A DNA stretch of 64,000 bases from an uncultured Pelagibacteraceae bacterium (GTDB lineage: Bacteria; Pseudomonadota; Alphaproteobacteria; Pelagibacterales; Pelagibacteraceae). This document shows positions 44,103 to 53,041 of this stretch, piece by piece; positions within the stretch are counted from its first letter, which is position 1; each line of letters begins with the position of its first letter. Both the position numbers and the translations under genes were made by a program. The stretch spans positions 50,682-114,681 of the forward strand of contig CACLBB010000001.1 in the NCBI GenBank assembly GCA_902605035.1, in the 5' to 3' direction. The notes below the pieces were generated by a model. The model searched no databases, was not told the origin of the DNA, and worked only from the letters and a program-made list of their open reading frames with translations.

Positions 44103-44683
44103 TAAAGATTTCTACTACCAGGTTTGATAGCTTTTATAGAAGAGAGTTCCTCAGGCAAATCATCTTTTGTATATGTAGGTATATCTAGTTTAATTTCTGA
44201 AACAATTTTATCATTTATTAATGAACTGCCTTTAGATCTATCTATAATACATGCATACCCTACAGTTTTTGCCCCTATTGAATTCACTAAATTAGAACAT
44301 TCTAAACTTGATTTCCCAGTAGTAATTACATCTTCTATTATTAAAACTTTATTATTTTTTTTTATTTTGAAATCTCTTCTCAATTTAAATTCACCATTAA
44401 CTCTTTCTGAAAAAATTGTTTCTTTATTTAGTAAACGACCAATCTCGTAACCTATTATAATACCTCCCATAGCTGGTGATAAGATTAAATCAAATTCATG
44501 AAAAGAATCTTTTATTTTTTCAGCTAAAGAACGACATATTTTTGAGGCCTTGTCTGGTTTACTTAGTAATTGAGCACATTGAATATATTTAGAACTGTGT
44601 AAACCAGAGGACAAAATGAAATGCCCTTCAATTAGCGCATCAGTCTCTTGTAAAATTTTTAAAGATTCTTCGTATGAAAGCAT
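44102..44683 (-). CDS. pyrE: Orotate phosphoribosyltransferase
   Basis: A 193-residue type I PRTase of pyrimidine synthesis. The PRPP loop is VLIIEDVITTGKSSLECSNLV (about residue 117) and SGLHSSKYIQCAQL binds orotate. Its first 44 bases overlap the end of the upstream rsh gene in another frame. Later start codons in frame would remove the first helix, so the overlap is probably real. Confidence 0.93.
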   Translation of the reverse strand: MLSYEESLKILQETDALIEGHFILSSGLHSSKYIQCAQLLSKPDKASKICRSLAEKIKDSFHEFDLILSPAMGGIIIGYEIGRLLNKETIFSERVNGEFKLRRDFKIKKNNKVLIIEDVITTGKSSLECSNLVNSIGAKTVGYACIIDRSKGSSLINDKIVSEIKLDIPTYTKDDLPEELSSIKAIKPGSRNL

Positions 44684-46388
44684 TTTTTTTCTGTTTATGA
44701 CGAACTATTTTAAAATTAAATTTATTTTGTTTTATTTGACTTATCAAGTTTGTAAAGTTTTTTAAATCTTTAATTTGTAGATCAAACGAAAACTGTAAAT
44801 AATCTTTTTTTTTCTTCAACATTTCTACATTTAAGATATTTCCATGATTCATCCCAATAAGAGAGCTTATACTCCCTAAAGCACCTGGTTTATGAGGTAA
44901 ATCAACTATTATAGTGCTTTGATAATTTTTTTCTTTAGGCTTTGAATATGCAGATGATTTATCTTGCCAATATCTTCTTATAGATGCTCTTGCTTTTCCA
45001 GTTTTAGATGAGGATAACCAATGAAGAGATGGGGAGGCATTTTTTGAAGTAACAATTTCTACCATGTCACCATTTTTTAATTCTGTTTGAAGGGTCGACT
45101 CTCTTCCATTTATATTACATCCAACTGCACTATCCCCTATTTTTGTATGGACTGCATATGCAAAATCAATTGGATTTGCTTTTTTAGGAAGTTTAATTAC
45201 CGACCCTTTTGGTGTAAAGCAAAAAACATTTTCCTGAAACATTTGTAGTTTAGTAAACTCATAGTAGTGTTCAGGACTATTTCCAGTCTCAATAATTTCT
45301 ACTAAATCTCTTAACCAGTCATACTCTTTCCAGGATAATTCTGAAAACTTTTCTGAGGATTTATATTTCCAGTGAGATGCAATACCTCTTTCTGCAAATT
45401 CGTTCATATCATGAGTTCTGATTTGTATTTCTATCCTATTTTTTTTTGGCCCAATAACGGATGTATGTATAGATTTATATTTATTTATTTTCGGAGTAGA
45501 AATATAATCTTTAAACTTTCCCGGAATAGCTGAGAACTTACTATGGAAAATTCCTAAAGTCTTATAGCAATCATCTACACTATTAACTAAAATTCTGAAA
45601 CCAATTATATCTGTTAATTGTTCTAAGGATATTTTTTTATTTTGGATTTTTCTCCATATTGAAAAGGGTGTTTTTTCTCTACCTGTTATTTTTGCATTTA
45701 TTCCATTATTTTGAAGTAAATTGATTAATTCTGCTGAAATAATTCTAAATGTATCTTCTCTATTGCTTTTTATAAACCTTAGTCTATCTAAAATTAATTC
45801 TCTTGCTGGTTTATTCAAAACAGCGAATGAAAGATCTTCTAATTCATCTCTTATCCTATTCATACCCATTCTGTCGGCTAAAGGTGCATATATTTCCATT
45901 GTTTCTTTAGCCTTTCTAATAGTTTTATCTTTATCTTTAACAAACTGAATTGTTCGCATATTATGAAGCCTATCTGCAAGCTTAACCAATAGAACCCTGA
46001 TGTCTTTAGAAGTTGCTAAAATTAACTTTCTAAAATTTTCTGCTTTTGAATCATTTGAAGCCTTATCTTCTAACGCAGAAATTTTCGTTACACCTTCAAC
46101 TAAATTTGCAACTTCTTCTCCAAATTCTTTTTTTACAGTTTCATATGTTACGTTAGTATCTTCTATAGTATCGTGAAGTAATCCAGTTGTTATAGTTGCA
46201 CTGTCAAGTTTTAAATCGGTTAGAATATTTGCTACAGCCAAAGGATGGATAATATAAGGAACACCTTCATCTCTTTTTTGATGTTGATGCGCATCCAAAG
46301 CAAAATTATAAGCTTTGTTTAAAGAGTCTGATTTTAAAAATTTATTATATGACTTAATTTTATCAATTAATTCAGTATTATTAATCAT
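44640..46388 (-). CDS. rsh: Bifunctional (p)ppGpp synthetase/hydrolase (RelA/SpoT homologue)
   Basis: A 582-residue alarmone enzyme. The HD hydrolase has HPLAVANILTDLKL and LLHDTIEDT (residues about 50-80) plus NMRTIQF. The synthetase domain follows with GREKTPFSIWRKIQNK and DIIGFRILVNSVDDCY, then the TGS domain (VFCFTPKGSVIKLPKKANPIDFAYAVH) and a final ACT domain (VDLPHKPGALGSISSLIG). It is about 120 residues shorter than typical ~700-residue Rsh proteins, mainly between TGS and ACT. It may be the only long alarmone enzyme in this reduced genome. It overlaps pyrE by 44 bases. Confidence 0.94.
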   Translation of the reverse strand: MINNTELIDKIKSYNKFLKSDSLNKAYNFALDAHQHQKRDEGVPYIIHPLAVANILTDLKLDSATITTGLLHDTIEDTNVTYETVKKEFGEEVANLVEGVTKISALEDKASNDSKAENFRKLILATSKDIRVLLVKLADRLHNMRTIQFVKDKDKTIRKAKETMEIYAPLADRMGMNRIRDELEDLSFAVLNKPARELILDRLRFIKSNREDTFRIISAELINLLQNNGINAKITGREKTPFSIWRKIQNKKISLEQLTDIIGFRILVNSVDDCYKTLGIFHSKFSAIPGKFKDYISTPKINKYKSIHTSVIGPKKNRIEIQIRTHDMNEFAERGIASHWKYKSSEKFSELSWKEYDWLRDLVEIIETGNSPEHYYEFTKLQMFQENVFCFTPKGSVIKLPKKANPIDFAYAVHTKIGDSAVGCNINGRESTLQTELKNGDMVEIVTSKNASPSLHWLSSSKTGKARASIRRYWQDKSSAYSKPKEKNYQSTIIVDLPHKPGALGSISSLIGMNHGNILNVEMLKKKKDYLQFSFDLQIKDLKNFTNLISQIKQNKFNFKIVRHKQKKNAFIRRIFKNFTRD

Positions 46389-46390
46389 AT

Positions 46391-46900
46391 TTAAATAATA
46401 ACACTTTTGTTCAATCTTGTAATCTCAATCCTTGAAATTAAGCTTAATTCATTAATAAAAAAATCAACATTTTTCTTAAAAAAAGGGTGTACCCAGTTAG
46501 GGTCTATTTCTTTTATTGGATAAAGTACAAAATTACGGCTATGAGATCTAGGATGTGGTAATTTGACTGACTTAGATGTTTTTATCAAACCATCAAAATC
46601 AATAATGTCTATATCACAAACTCTAGGATCATTTTTCTTAGATCTTACTCTACCAATTTTTCTTTCTATTAATAAGATTTCTTTAATTAGTTTACTATAA
46701 TGAAAGTCATATTCAGCCGCTAAACCAATGTTAATAAATTTAGGTAAATTCTTATTTGGGTAAGACGGGGTTTGGTAAAAATTCGAAATCTTTTTAATTC
46801 TAAGTTTTGCAGTTGTTAATAGATTAATTGCAATAGATATATTTTTGAATCTTGTTCCAAATTTTGAATTAAGATTAGATCCAATATTTAAATGTATCAT
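46391..46900 (-). CDS. folK: 2-Amino-4-hydroxy-6-hydroxymethyldihydropteridine pyrophosphokinase
   Basis: A 169-residue folate-pathway enzyme. LNIGSNLN at the start, YQTPSYPN, the FINIGLAA strand, [24 protein letters not shown] (with the D-x-D metal pair) and [16 protein letters not shown] are the family signature. It moves pyrophosphate from ATP to the pterin alcohol. It is two bases from rsh and overlaps smpB by four bases. Confidence 0.94.
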   Translation of the reverse strand: MIHLNIGSNLNSKFGTRFKNISIAINLLTTAKLRIKKISNFYQTPSYPNKNLPKFINIGLAAEYDFHYSKLIKEILLIERKIGRVRSKKNDPRVCDIDIIDFDGLIKTSKSVKLPHPRSHSRNFVLYPIKEIDPNWVHPFFKKNVDFFINELSLISRIEITRLNKSVII

Positions 46901-47370
46901 TTATTATTTTTACTAAGTAGTCTGGCTTTTTCTCTTTTCCAGTCTCTTGTTTTTTTTACTTGCCTTTTATCGTATAATTTTTTTCCTTTAGCTACAGCTA
47001 TTTCAACTTTAACTTTTCCTTTCAAAAAATACATTTTAGTTGGGATAACTGTTAATCCTTCTTGATTAATTCTTCCAATTAATCTGTTTATTTCTTTTTT
47101 ATTCAAAAGAAGTTTTCTATCTTCTTTTGGATTATGATTGTTATATGAAGATTGTCTGTATAACGGTATATGAGAATTTATCAAAAATATCTCTCCATTA
47201 TTATCAATAGCATATGAGTCTGCAATACTTCCTTTACCATCTCTTAAGGATTTGACCTCAGAGCCCTTTAAAGAAATACCTGCTTCTAGTATTTCTATAA
47301 AAAAATAATTAAAACTAGCTTTTCTATTTAAACAAATAATTTTACGACCAGGAAATGTTTTTTGTTTCAT
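46897..47370 (-). CDS. smpB: SsrA-binding protein SmpB
   Basis: A 157-residue partner of tmRNA in rescue of stalled ribosomes. [40 protein letters not shown] and [25 protein letters not shown] (the C-terminal tail that enters the mRNA channel) are typical. It shares one base with dapA and four bases with folK. No tmRNA gene was seen next to it. Confidence 0.96.
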   Translation of the reverse strand: MKQKTFPGRKIICLNRKASFNYFFIEILEAGISLKGSEVKSLRDGKGSIADSYAIDNNGEIFLINSHIPLYRQSSYNNHNPKEDRKLLLNKKEINRLIGRINQEGLTVIPTKMYFLKGKVKVEIAVAKGKKLYDKRQVKKTRDWKREKARLLSKNNK

Positions 47371-48239
47371 TAAAGTAATTTAGCTACTTTAAGCGCTTCA
47401 GAAACCTTTTTTTTATTTTCCTCTTTAAGTTCAACCAAAGGTAATCTTACGGTTGGATTACATAATCCTAATAATGATGCAGCATATTTTACTGGAGAAG
47501 GATTACTTTCTATAAAAAGAGATAAATGTAATGGTTGTAGTATTCTATCTAGCTTAGTAGCTTCTTCAATATTTTCAACACAAGCTTTTTGAAAACTTGA
47601 AGTTAACTTTGGTGCAATATTTGCAGTAACACTTATTGCTCCAACCCCACCACGTTTGTTGAATTCAAGTGCATTATCATCATTTCCTGTTAGTTGTATA
47701 AAATCTTTTCCCATTAATTTAAGTTGTTGATCTACTCTATTAAGATCTCCAGTAGCATCTTTTACACCAACTATATTTTTTAATTCATAAAGTCTTGCCA
47801 TTGTTTCCACTGACATGTCTATTACTGATCGAGAAGGTATATTATAGATAATTATTGGAATACCTACACTGTCATTAATACTTTTGTAATGTTGAAACAA
47901 TCCCTCTTGTGTTGGCTTATTGTAATAAGGGGTAACAACTAGAAGCGCATTTGATCCAGCCTTTTCGGCAAATTTAGAAAGTTCTACCGCTTCTGAAGTT
48001 GAATTAGATCCTGTACCAGCTATAACTGGAATTTTTCCACTGCATTCCTTTACTGATATTTCAATAATCTTTTTATGTTCATCATGGGATAAAGTTGGTG
48101 ACTCTCCTGTTGTGCCACCAGGAACAATACCATTTGTTCCATTTTTCATATGATAATGAATTAATTTACGGTAAACTTCCTCATTTAGAGCGTTGTTTTC
48201 AAATGGTGTTATTAAGGCTACAATTGATCCTTTAAGCAT
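47370..48239 (-). CDS. dapA: 4-Hydroxy-tetrahydrodipicolinate synthase
   Basis: A 289-residue lysine-pathway enzyme. The Schiff-base Lys160 is in [10 protein letters not shown] and Tyr132 in [23 protein letters not shown] and [17 protein letters not shown] are conserved substrate and dimer motifs. The gene is first in the leftward operon dapA-smpB-folK-rsh-pyrE and is divergent from slt across 30 bases. Confidence 0.95.
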   Translation of the reverse strand: MLKGSIVALITPFENNALNEEVYRKLIHYHMKNGTNGIVPGGTTGESPTLSHDEHKKIIEISVKECSGKIPVIAGTGSNSTSEAVELSKFAEKAGSNALLVVTPYYNKPTQEGLFQHYKSINDSVGIPIIIYNIPSRSVIDMSVETMARLYELKNIVGVKDATGDLNRVDQQLKLMGKDFIQLTGNDDNALEFNKRGGVGAISVTANIAPKLTSSFQKACVENIEEATKLDRILQPLHLSLFIESNPSPVKYAASLLGLCNPTVRLPLVELKEENKKKVSEALKVAKLL

Positions 48240-48269
48240 AAAACAATATAAGGTAATTAATTTTAACTT

Positions 48270-50507
48270 ATGCCTTATAAATTAATTAGTCTAGTATTTT
48301 TATTATTTTTTTTAATTATCAATAATGCCTATTCTGAGAGCGATTTCATCTTACCACTAAAAAAACCTTCTATTTTTAAAAAAATAGAAAAAAAAAATAC
48401 ATCTATAACGTCAAACAATTTACCTCAAAAAAAACCGTCATTAAAACCAAAGATACCAGAAAAGAAAATAGTCAAAGAAGAAAAGATTATTGAAAAAGAA
48501 ATACTTCAAAAAGAAACAATAAAGATAACTGTCAAAGATTTTGTATACCCGCAGAAAAAACCAATTACATACAAAACGGTGTCAAAAGAAGTTAAAGAGT
48601 CCTCAATATTAAATGCAAAAGATTTTGCAAGAGCTAAAGAGACTATGAAATTTATTAAAGCTCGAAAATGGAATAGTGCAATGAAGAGTGCTGAAAAAGT
48701 AAAAGATAGAGATTTTAGAACACTAATAATGTGGATGTATTTAAAAACGACAGGTAATGCAGCTACATTTAGTGATTACAAAAAGTTTATAGAAAGAAAT
48801 TCAGATTATCCAAGAATTAATAGAATCAAATATCTTGCAGAACAAAAAATTTATTTAAAAAATACTTCTCCTACATTAGTAATAAATTGGTTTGAAAAAA
48901 ATCCACCCTTGGGTGGGCTTGGTAAGATAAAATTAGCAGAGGCATTTTTAGAGCAGGGTAAAATAAACGAAGTAGAAAAATTGATCAAGGAAGGTTGGGA
49001 AACAGCAGAAATAAGAAAAAATGATTTAGGTTATTACAGGGCAAAATTTAAAAAATTTTTAACGTCAGAAGATCATTTGCGAAGAGCTGATTATCTAGCT
49101 TGGGAAAGAAAATATTGGGACTTAAAAAGAATGCTTAAATATTTGCCTTCGGACGAAAGGGCACTTTATAACGCACGACAAATATTAATGAGCAATTCCT
49201 ATGGTGTTGATAATGCTATTTCTAGAGTACCCGCTCATCTAAAAACAGATCCTGGATTAGAATTTGATAGATTAAAATGGAGAAACAGAAGAGGAAGATT
49301 GGAGTCTTCTTTAGAAATTCTTTATAAAAATGCAAATAAGACTGAACGACAAATGGTAAGGCCTGATTTGTGGTGGGAACAAAGAAAAAGTGTGGCAAGA
49401 TCTTTAATTTATAAAAAAAGATACAAAACTGCCTACAAAATTTCTAGCGAACATTCCCTTTCATCAGGTCCATCATTTGCTGAAGCAGAGTGGCTTTCGG
49501 GTTGGATAGCTTTATCTTTTTTAAACTCTGCTGAATATGCGATTAATCATTTTGAAAATTTTTATAACAATGTAGGTTATCCAATTAGTTTAGCTCGTGG
49601 TGCGTATTGGCTTGGAGCTGCTTATAAAAAATTAGGAAACGAAGAAAGAGCAAAAAAATATTTTACTGAAGGGTCTAAGTTCCCAATGACTTATTATGGT
49701 CAATTATCATATAATGAAATTAATCCTGGTGGAGATTTTGAATTATTTGATCAATCCAATTTTGATAAAGATTACGAAAAAGAATTTAAAAAAAATAGAT
49801 TAATTGATCATGTAATACTTTTAAATGAATTAGATTCCACTAAATATGCAAAAGATATTCTTAAACATTTAGCAACTTTGAATATTGAAAAAGGAAGCGA
49901 AGTTTTAGCTGCAAGATTATCAACAGAAGTTGGTAGATACGATTTTGCCATCCAGATATCTAAACAAGCATCTTACGAAAAAAGATTTTATAACAAATAT
50001 AATTATCCAATTATAGCAACACCAAAAGAAATTAATAATAAGACAATGCCCAATGCAGAAATTATTCTTGCAATAATTAGACAAGAAAGTGAATTTGACT
50101 CGAAAGCTAACAGCTGGGCTGGAGCAAGAGGAATGATGCAATTAATGAAATACACAGCAAAAATTGTTGCTAAACAAGCTAAATTACCATACAGTATTAG
50201 TAATCTAACTAGAGATCCAGAATATAATATTAAATTAGGATCTTATTATTTTAATTCTTTAATAGAAGATTACAATGGTGTTTACCCCTTTGCAATAGCA
50301 GCTTACAATGCGGGGCCAAATAGAGTTAAAACTTGGAGAAGAGTTAATGGAGACCCTTCTAAAGGTAAATTATCATATGTAAATTGGATAGAGTTAATTA
50401 GATTTAAAGAAACAAGAAATTATGTTCAAAGAGTTCTAGAGAACATAAATGTCTATAAATATATGTTGAGCAAAGAACCTGTAAAAATAGATAGCTTCTT
50501 CAATTAG
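48270..50507 (+). CDS. slt: Soluble lytic murein transglycosylase
   Basis: A 745-residue periplasmic protein that cuts peptidoglycan to anhydro-muropeptides. A signal peptide (residues 1-22, cut after YSES region) is followed by a Lys/Pro-rich linker with three similar heptads (LPLKKPS, LPQKKPS, YPQKKPI), then a long helical superhelix domain (110-570), and the catalytic SLT domain from about 595. The catalytic Glu606 is in IIRQESEFDSKANSWAGARGMMQL and AYNAGPNRVKTW closes the fold. It is convergent with tRNA-Ser, three bases away. Confidence 0.9.
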   Translation: MPYKLISLVFLLFFLIINNAYSESDFILPLKKPSIFKKIEKKNTSITSNNLPQKKPSLKPKIPEKKIVKEEKIIEKEILQKETIKITVKDFVYPQKKPITYKTVSKEVKESSILNAKDFARAKETMKFIKARKWNSAMKSAEKVKDRDFRTLIMWMYLKTTGNAATFSDYKKFIERNSDYPRINRIKYLAEQKIYLKNTSPTLVINWFEKNPPLGGLGKIKLAEAFLEQGKINEVEKLIKEGWETAEIRKNDLGYYRAKFKKFLTSEDHLRRADYLAWERKYWDLKRMLKYLPSDERALYNARQILMSNSYGVDNAISRVPAHLKTDPGLEFDRLKWRNRRGRLESSLEILYKNANKTERQMVRPDLWWEQRKSVARSLIYKKRYKTAYKISSEHSLSSGPSFAEAEWLSGWIALSFLNSAEYAINHFENFYNNVGYPISLARGAYWLGAAYKKLGNEERAKKYFTEGSKFPMTYYGQLSYNEINPGGDFELFDQSNFDKDYEKEFKKNRLIDHVILLNELDSTKYAKDILKHLATLNIEKGSEVLAARLSTEVGRYDFAIQISKQASYEKRFYNKYNYPIIATPKEINNKTMPNAEIILAIIRQESEFDSKANSWAGARGMMQLMKYTAKIVAKQAKLPYSISNLTRDPEYNIKLGSYYFNSLIEDYNGVYPFAIAAYNAGPNRVKTWRRVNGDPSKGKLSYVNWIELIRFKETRNYVQRVLENINVYKYMLSKEPVKIDSFFN

Positions 50508-50510
50508 TTT

Positions 50511-50602
50511 TGGCGGAAGAGGAGAGATTCGAACTCTCGGTACGATATTACTCGTACGGTTAGTTAGCAACCAACTGGTTTCAACCGCTCACCCACTCTT
50601 CC
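50511..50602 (-). tRNA. tRNA-Ser (anticodon GCT)
   Basis: A 92-base class II tRNA with an encoded CCA. The acceptor GGAAGAG pairs with CTCTTCC and the discriminator is G. The anticodon loop is TTGCTAA in a stem GTTGG/CTAAC with one G-U pair. The long variable arm (GTACGA ... TCGTAC) is the serine hallmark. The T arm is GAGAG-TTCGAAT-CTCTC. It is three bases from the slt stop on the other strand. Confidence 0.97.
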
Positions 50603-50671
50603 TTATAATCAGATTTATTTAGTTCTAATTATTAAATAAGTACCTTATAAATCAATCAAAAAAATGGTCAA

Positions 50672-51544
50672 ATGAAGAAAAGTTTATTTAAAGGCTCATT
50701 ATTCACAATTGGAGCCTCTCTTTGGTGGGGGGTGATAGGTGTAATATATTTTAAATTTGTTTCTTTCGCTTCACCTTTGGAATTAACAATTCATAGAACT
50801 ATTTGGACGGCATTATTACTATTTATTACTACAGCTTTCTATTCTAAATGGGCTGAATTTTACAAGATTATAAATAATAAGATAAATATTTTGATTTTAT
50901 TGATTACTGGACTATTGGTCTCAATTAATTGGTATACATGGTTATATGCAGTTAAAACTAATAATTTATTAGACTCAGCGTTGGGCTATTATATATTTCC
51001 AATATTAAGTGTGTTTTTTGGAATTATCTTTTTAAAGGAAAGGTACAATAGAAATAAAATTTTATCCGTTTTATTAGTTGTTGCGGCATTAATCTACTTA
51101 TTATTTAAATTAGGTGAAATACCTTGGATTGGGATTACTGTAGCAGTCACGTTTAGTTTATATGCTTTAATTAGAAAGAAGATTAGAGTATCTTCTGACG
51201 TTGGTTTGTTGATTGAAACTTTATTAATTTCACCAATAGCAATTGTACTTTTTATTTTTTTAGTTGAAAATAATTTGAATATTTTCTCTTTAGATAGACC
51301 CGTTTTATCATTTTATTTATTTTGGGCTGGACTTATGACTTTGATCCCTCTTTTTTGGTATACAAAAGGCTTTGGTCTTATAGGAATTGGACCAGCTAGT
51401 ATGATATTTTTTTTAACTCCTACAGCTCAATTTTTTTTAGGGTTATATTATTTTAATGAGCCTTTGGTCCTAGATAAATTAATTTCTTTCTTATTTATTT
51501 GGGCTGCTGTAATCATCTATTTAAATGAATTGCGTAAAGAATAA
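50672..51544 (+). CDS. rarD: RarD/EamA family transporter
   Basis: A 290-residue inner-membrane protein with ten hydrophobic helices in two EamA halves. FTIGASLWWGVIGVIYFKFV, ELTIHRTIWT, SINWYTWLYAVKTN and LGYYIFPI are characteristic of RarD (chloramphenicol-sensitive protein) transporters, whose physiological substrates are unknown. Its 3' end overlaps the convergent thiV gene by 28 bases. Confidence 0.88.
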   Translation: MKKSLFKGSLFTIGASLWWGVIGVIYFKFVSFASPLELTIHRTIWTALLLFITTAFYSKWAEFYKIINNKINILILLITGLLVSINWYTWLYAVKTNNLLDSALGYYIFPILSVFFGIIFLKERYNRNKILSVLLVVAALIYLLFKLGEIPWIGITVAVTFSLYALIRKKIRVSSDVGLLIETLLISPIAIVLFIFLVENNLNIFSLDRPVLSFYLFWAGLMTLIPLFWYTKGFGLIGIGPASMIFFLTPTAQFFLGLYYFNEPLVLDKLISFLFIWAAVIIYLNELRKE

Positions 51545-52968
51545 ACTAAAAGTATCATCATTGGAATAATTAATGAAACAGCAAATGAAAGAAAAAGTAA
51601 ATTTGTTGAAATAAAAGAACCAAATTTTTCTATAGAAACTAAATTACCCACTAGTATGCTTGATTGAAAATTTTGGCTTGGAAAAAATACAAGCCCACAA
51701 ATTAAACCAGAAAAAATAGTACAAGCGGCTAGTCTGGGGTTAATTTTATTATTAAAAAAACCATAAAATACTGTGACAACTGCTGCACAACATAATAAAT
51801 CTGCTAATAAAAATAAATATAAAATACTATAGCCTTTTGATGCCAAAAGAAAAACTAAGAAGGATAAAAAGAGAACTACTATTTTCGCTTTTGTCTTTAT
51901 TTCTCTTCCTTTCAGAATCTTATTTATAAATTTTCCATCAGTAATTATTAAACTGGAAATAGCGTTTATCAATGTATCAATAGTGCTTAAAGTTAATGAG
52001 ATTGCTAAAATTAAAACTGCTATGATTGTTAGAAAATTGCTTTTATCAAGTATTAAATAGAAAAATGCTAAATCTGGACTTACTTTTGAGTTTAATGAAT
52101 AAGAAATAAGACCAGTATAACCCATCCAAAATACTATTATAAACACTATTATTGATGAGTAAATTAAACTCGATTTGAGAGTTTTATTATTTTTAGCAGA
52201 AAACACTCTTTGCCAGTTACCTTGGTGAAACAAGTTTGTAGCTGCCACAGCGATGAAAAAAGTTAGCCCAGCAGTATAATTTGGTAAATAATTTTTATCG
52301 ATTAAATTAGGTAAATTTTTTGTGATTAATTCAAAGCTAGAAATTTCTATTTTTCCTAAAATTAAAAATAATGATAAAAAAATTATTAAAACTAAAAATC
52401 CAAATTGATATTTGTCAGTTATAATTGAAAGTTTAAAACCTCCCTTTAAGACATATAATAAACAAATAATCAAAGTTATTCCTGAAGTAATCCATAACGG
52501 AACTTGAGCCATTAATTTTAGCAAAAATGCAATAGCAGTTACTTCTGCAATTAAAAAGATTGTTAGATAGAAAAATATTAAAAATAAACAAATCTTTAAT
52601 ATATTTATACCAAATCTTTTTTTGATAAATTCAGTTAAACTAAGACCCTGCGGAAATTCTCTTCTTATTTTGGGTCCAAAATTATATAGAAATAACATAG
52701 GAGCTGCAGTTCCTAAAGCATAACCAAATACTGCCCCTATACCTCCCCAAGTTGATGCAGAAGCAGGTCCAAATAATATCCACGCACCTAAAGCTGAGGC
52801 AACTAAACTCGTTGTCAATGAGAACGTGTTTTCATCTCTATCTCCTACAATATAGTTTTTATTATTTGTAAATTCTTTCGTATTTAAATAACCAATTAGT
52901 ATAAAGAATAAACCCACTATTATTATTAGTGATAAAGACGAATGTAATGATAAGTATGTTTGTTCCAT
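51517..52968 (-). CDS. thiV: Sodium:solute symporter under TPP riboswitch control, probable thiamine-precursor transporter ThiV
   Basis: A 483-residue SSS-family transporter with about 13 helices. SLVASALGAWILFGPASASTWGGIGAVFGYALG at about 55-85 is the substrate/sodium core of the family, and the QGNWQRVFSAKN loop is also typical. The TPP riboswitch that ends three bases before its ATG links it to thiamine. In SAR11 an SSS gene in this setting, thiV, is thought to import HMP, the pyrimidine precursor of thiamine, which these cells cannot make. The substrate is inferred from that context. It overlaps rarD by 28 bases. Confidence 0.88.
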   Translation of the reverse strand: MEQTYLSLHSSLSLIIIVGLFFILIGYLNTKEFTNNKNYIVGDRDENTFSLTTSLVASALGAWILFGPASASTWGGIGAVFGYALGTAAPMLFLYNFGPKIRREFPQGLSLTEFIKKRFGINILKICLFLIFFYLTIFLIAEVTAIAFLLKLMAQVPLWITSGITLIICLLYVLKGGFKLSIITDKYQFGFLVLIIFLSLFLILGKIEISSFELITKNLPNLIDKNYLPNYTAGLTFFIAVAATNLFHQGNWQRVFSAKNNKTLKSSLIYSSIIVFIIVFWMGYTGLISYSLNSKVSPDLAFFYLILDKSNFLTIIAVLILAISLTLSTIDTLINAISSLIITDGKFINKILKGREIKTKAKIVVLFLSFLVFLLASKGYSILYLFLLADLLCCAAVVTVFYGFFNNKINPRLAACTIFSGLICGLVFFPSQNFQSSILVGNLVSIEKFGSFISTNLLFLSFAVSLIIPMMILLVYSLRNSFK

Positions 52969-52970
52969 AT

Positions 52971-53033
52971 TTCCCTTACTGAATTACCGGTCAGGTTCTT
53001 CGGGTTTAATCTCAGTCGTTTGGACACCCCGTT
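52971..53033 (-). promoter_or_regulatory. TPP riboswitch (THI box) controlling thiV
   Basis: On the minus strand the gap between umuC and thiV reads, in order, ACGGGGTG, CTGAGA, ACCCG, GAACCTGA, a short stem CTGA...TCAG with TAAT, and GTAAGGGAA. This is the conserved TPP-binding aptamer in a very short form. The final AAGGGAA is also the Shine-Dalgarno for the ATG three bases later, so TPP binding should hide the ribosome site (translation control). No separate expression platform or terminator is present. Confidence 0.93.
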
Positions 53034-53041
53034 TAAATTTC

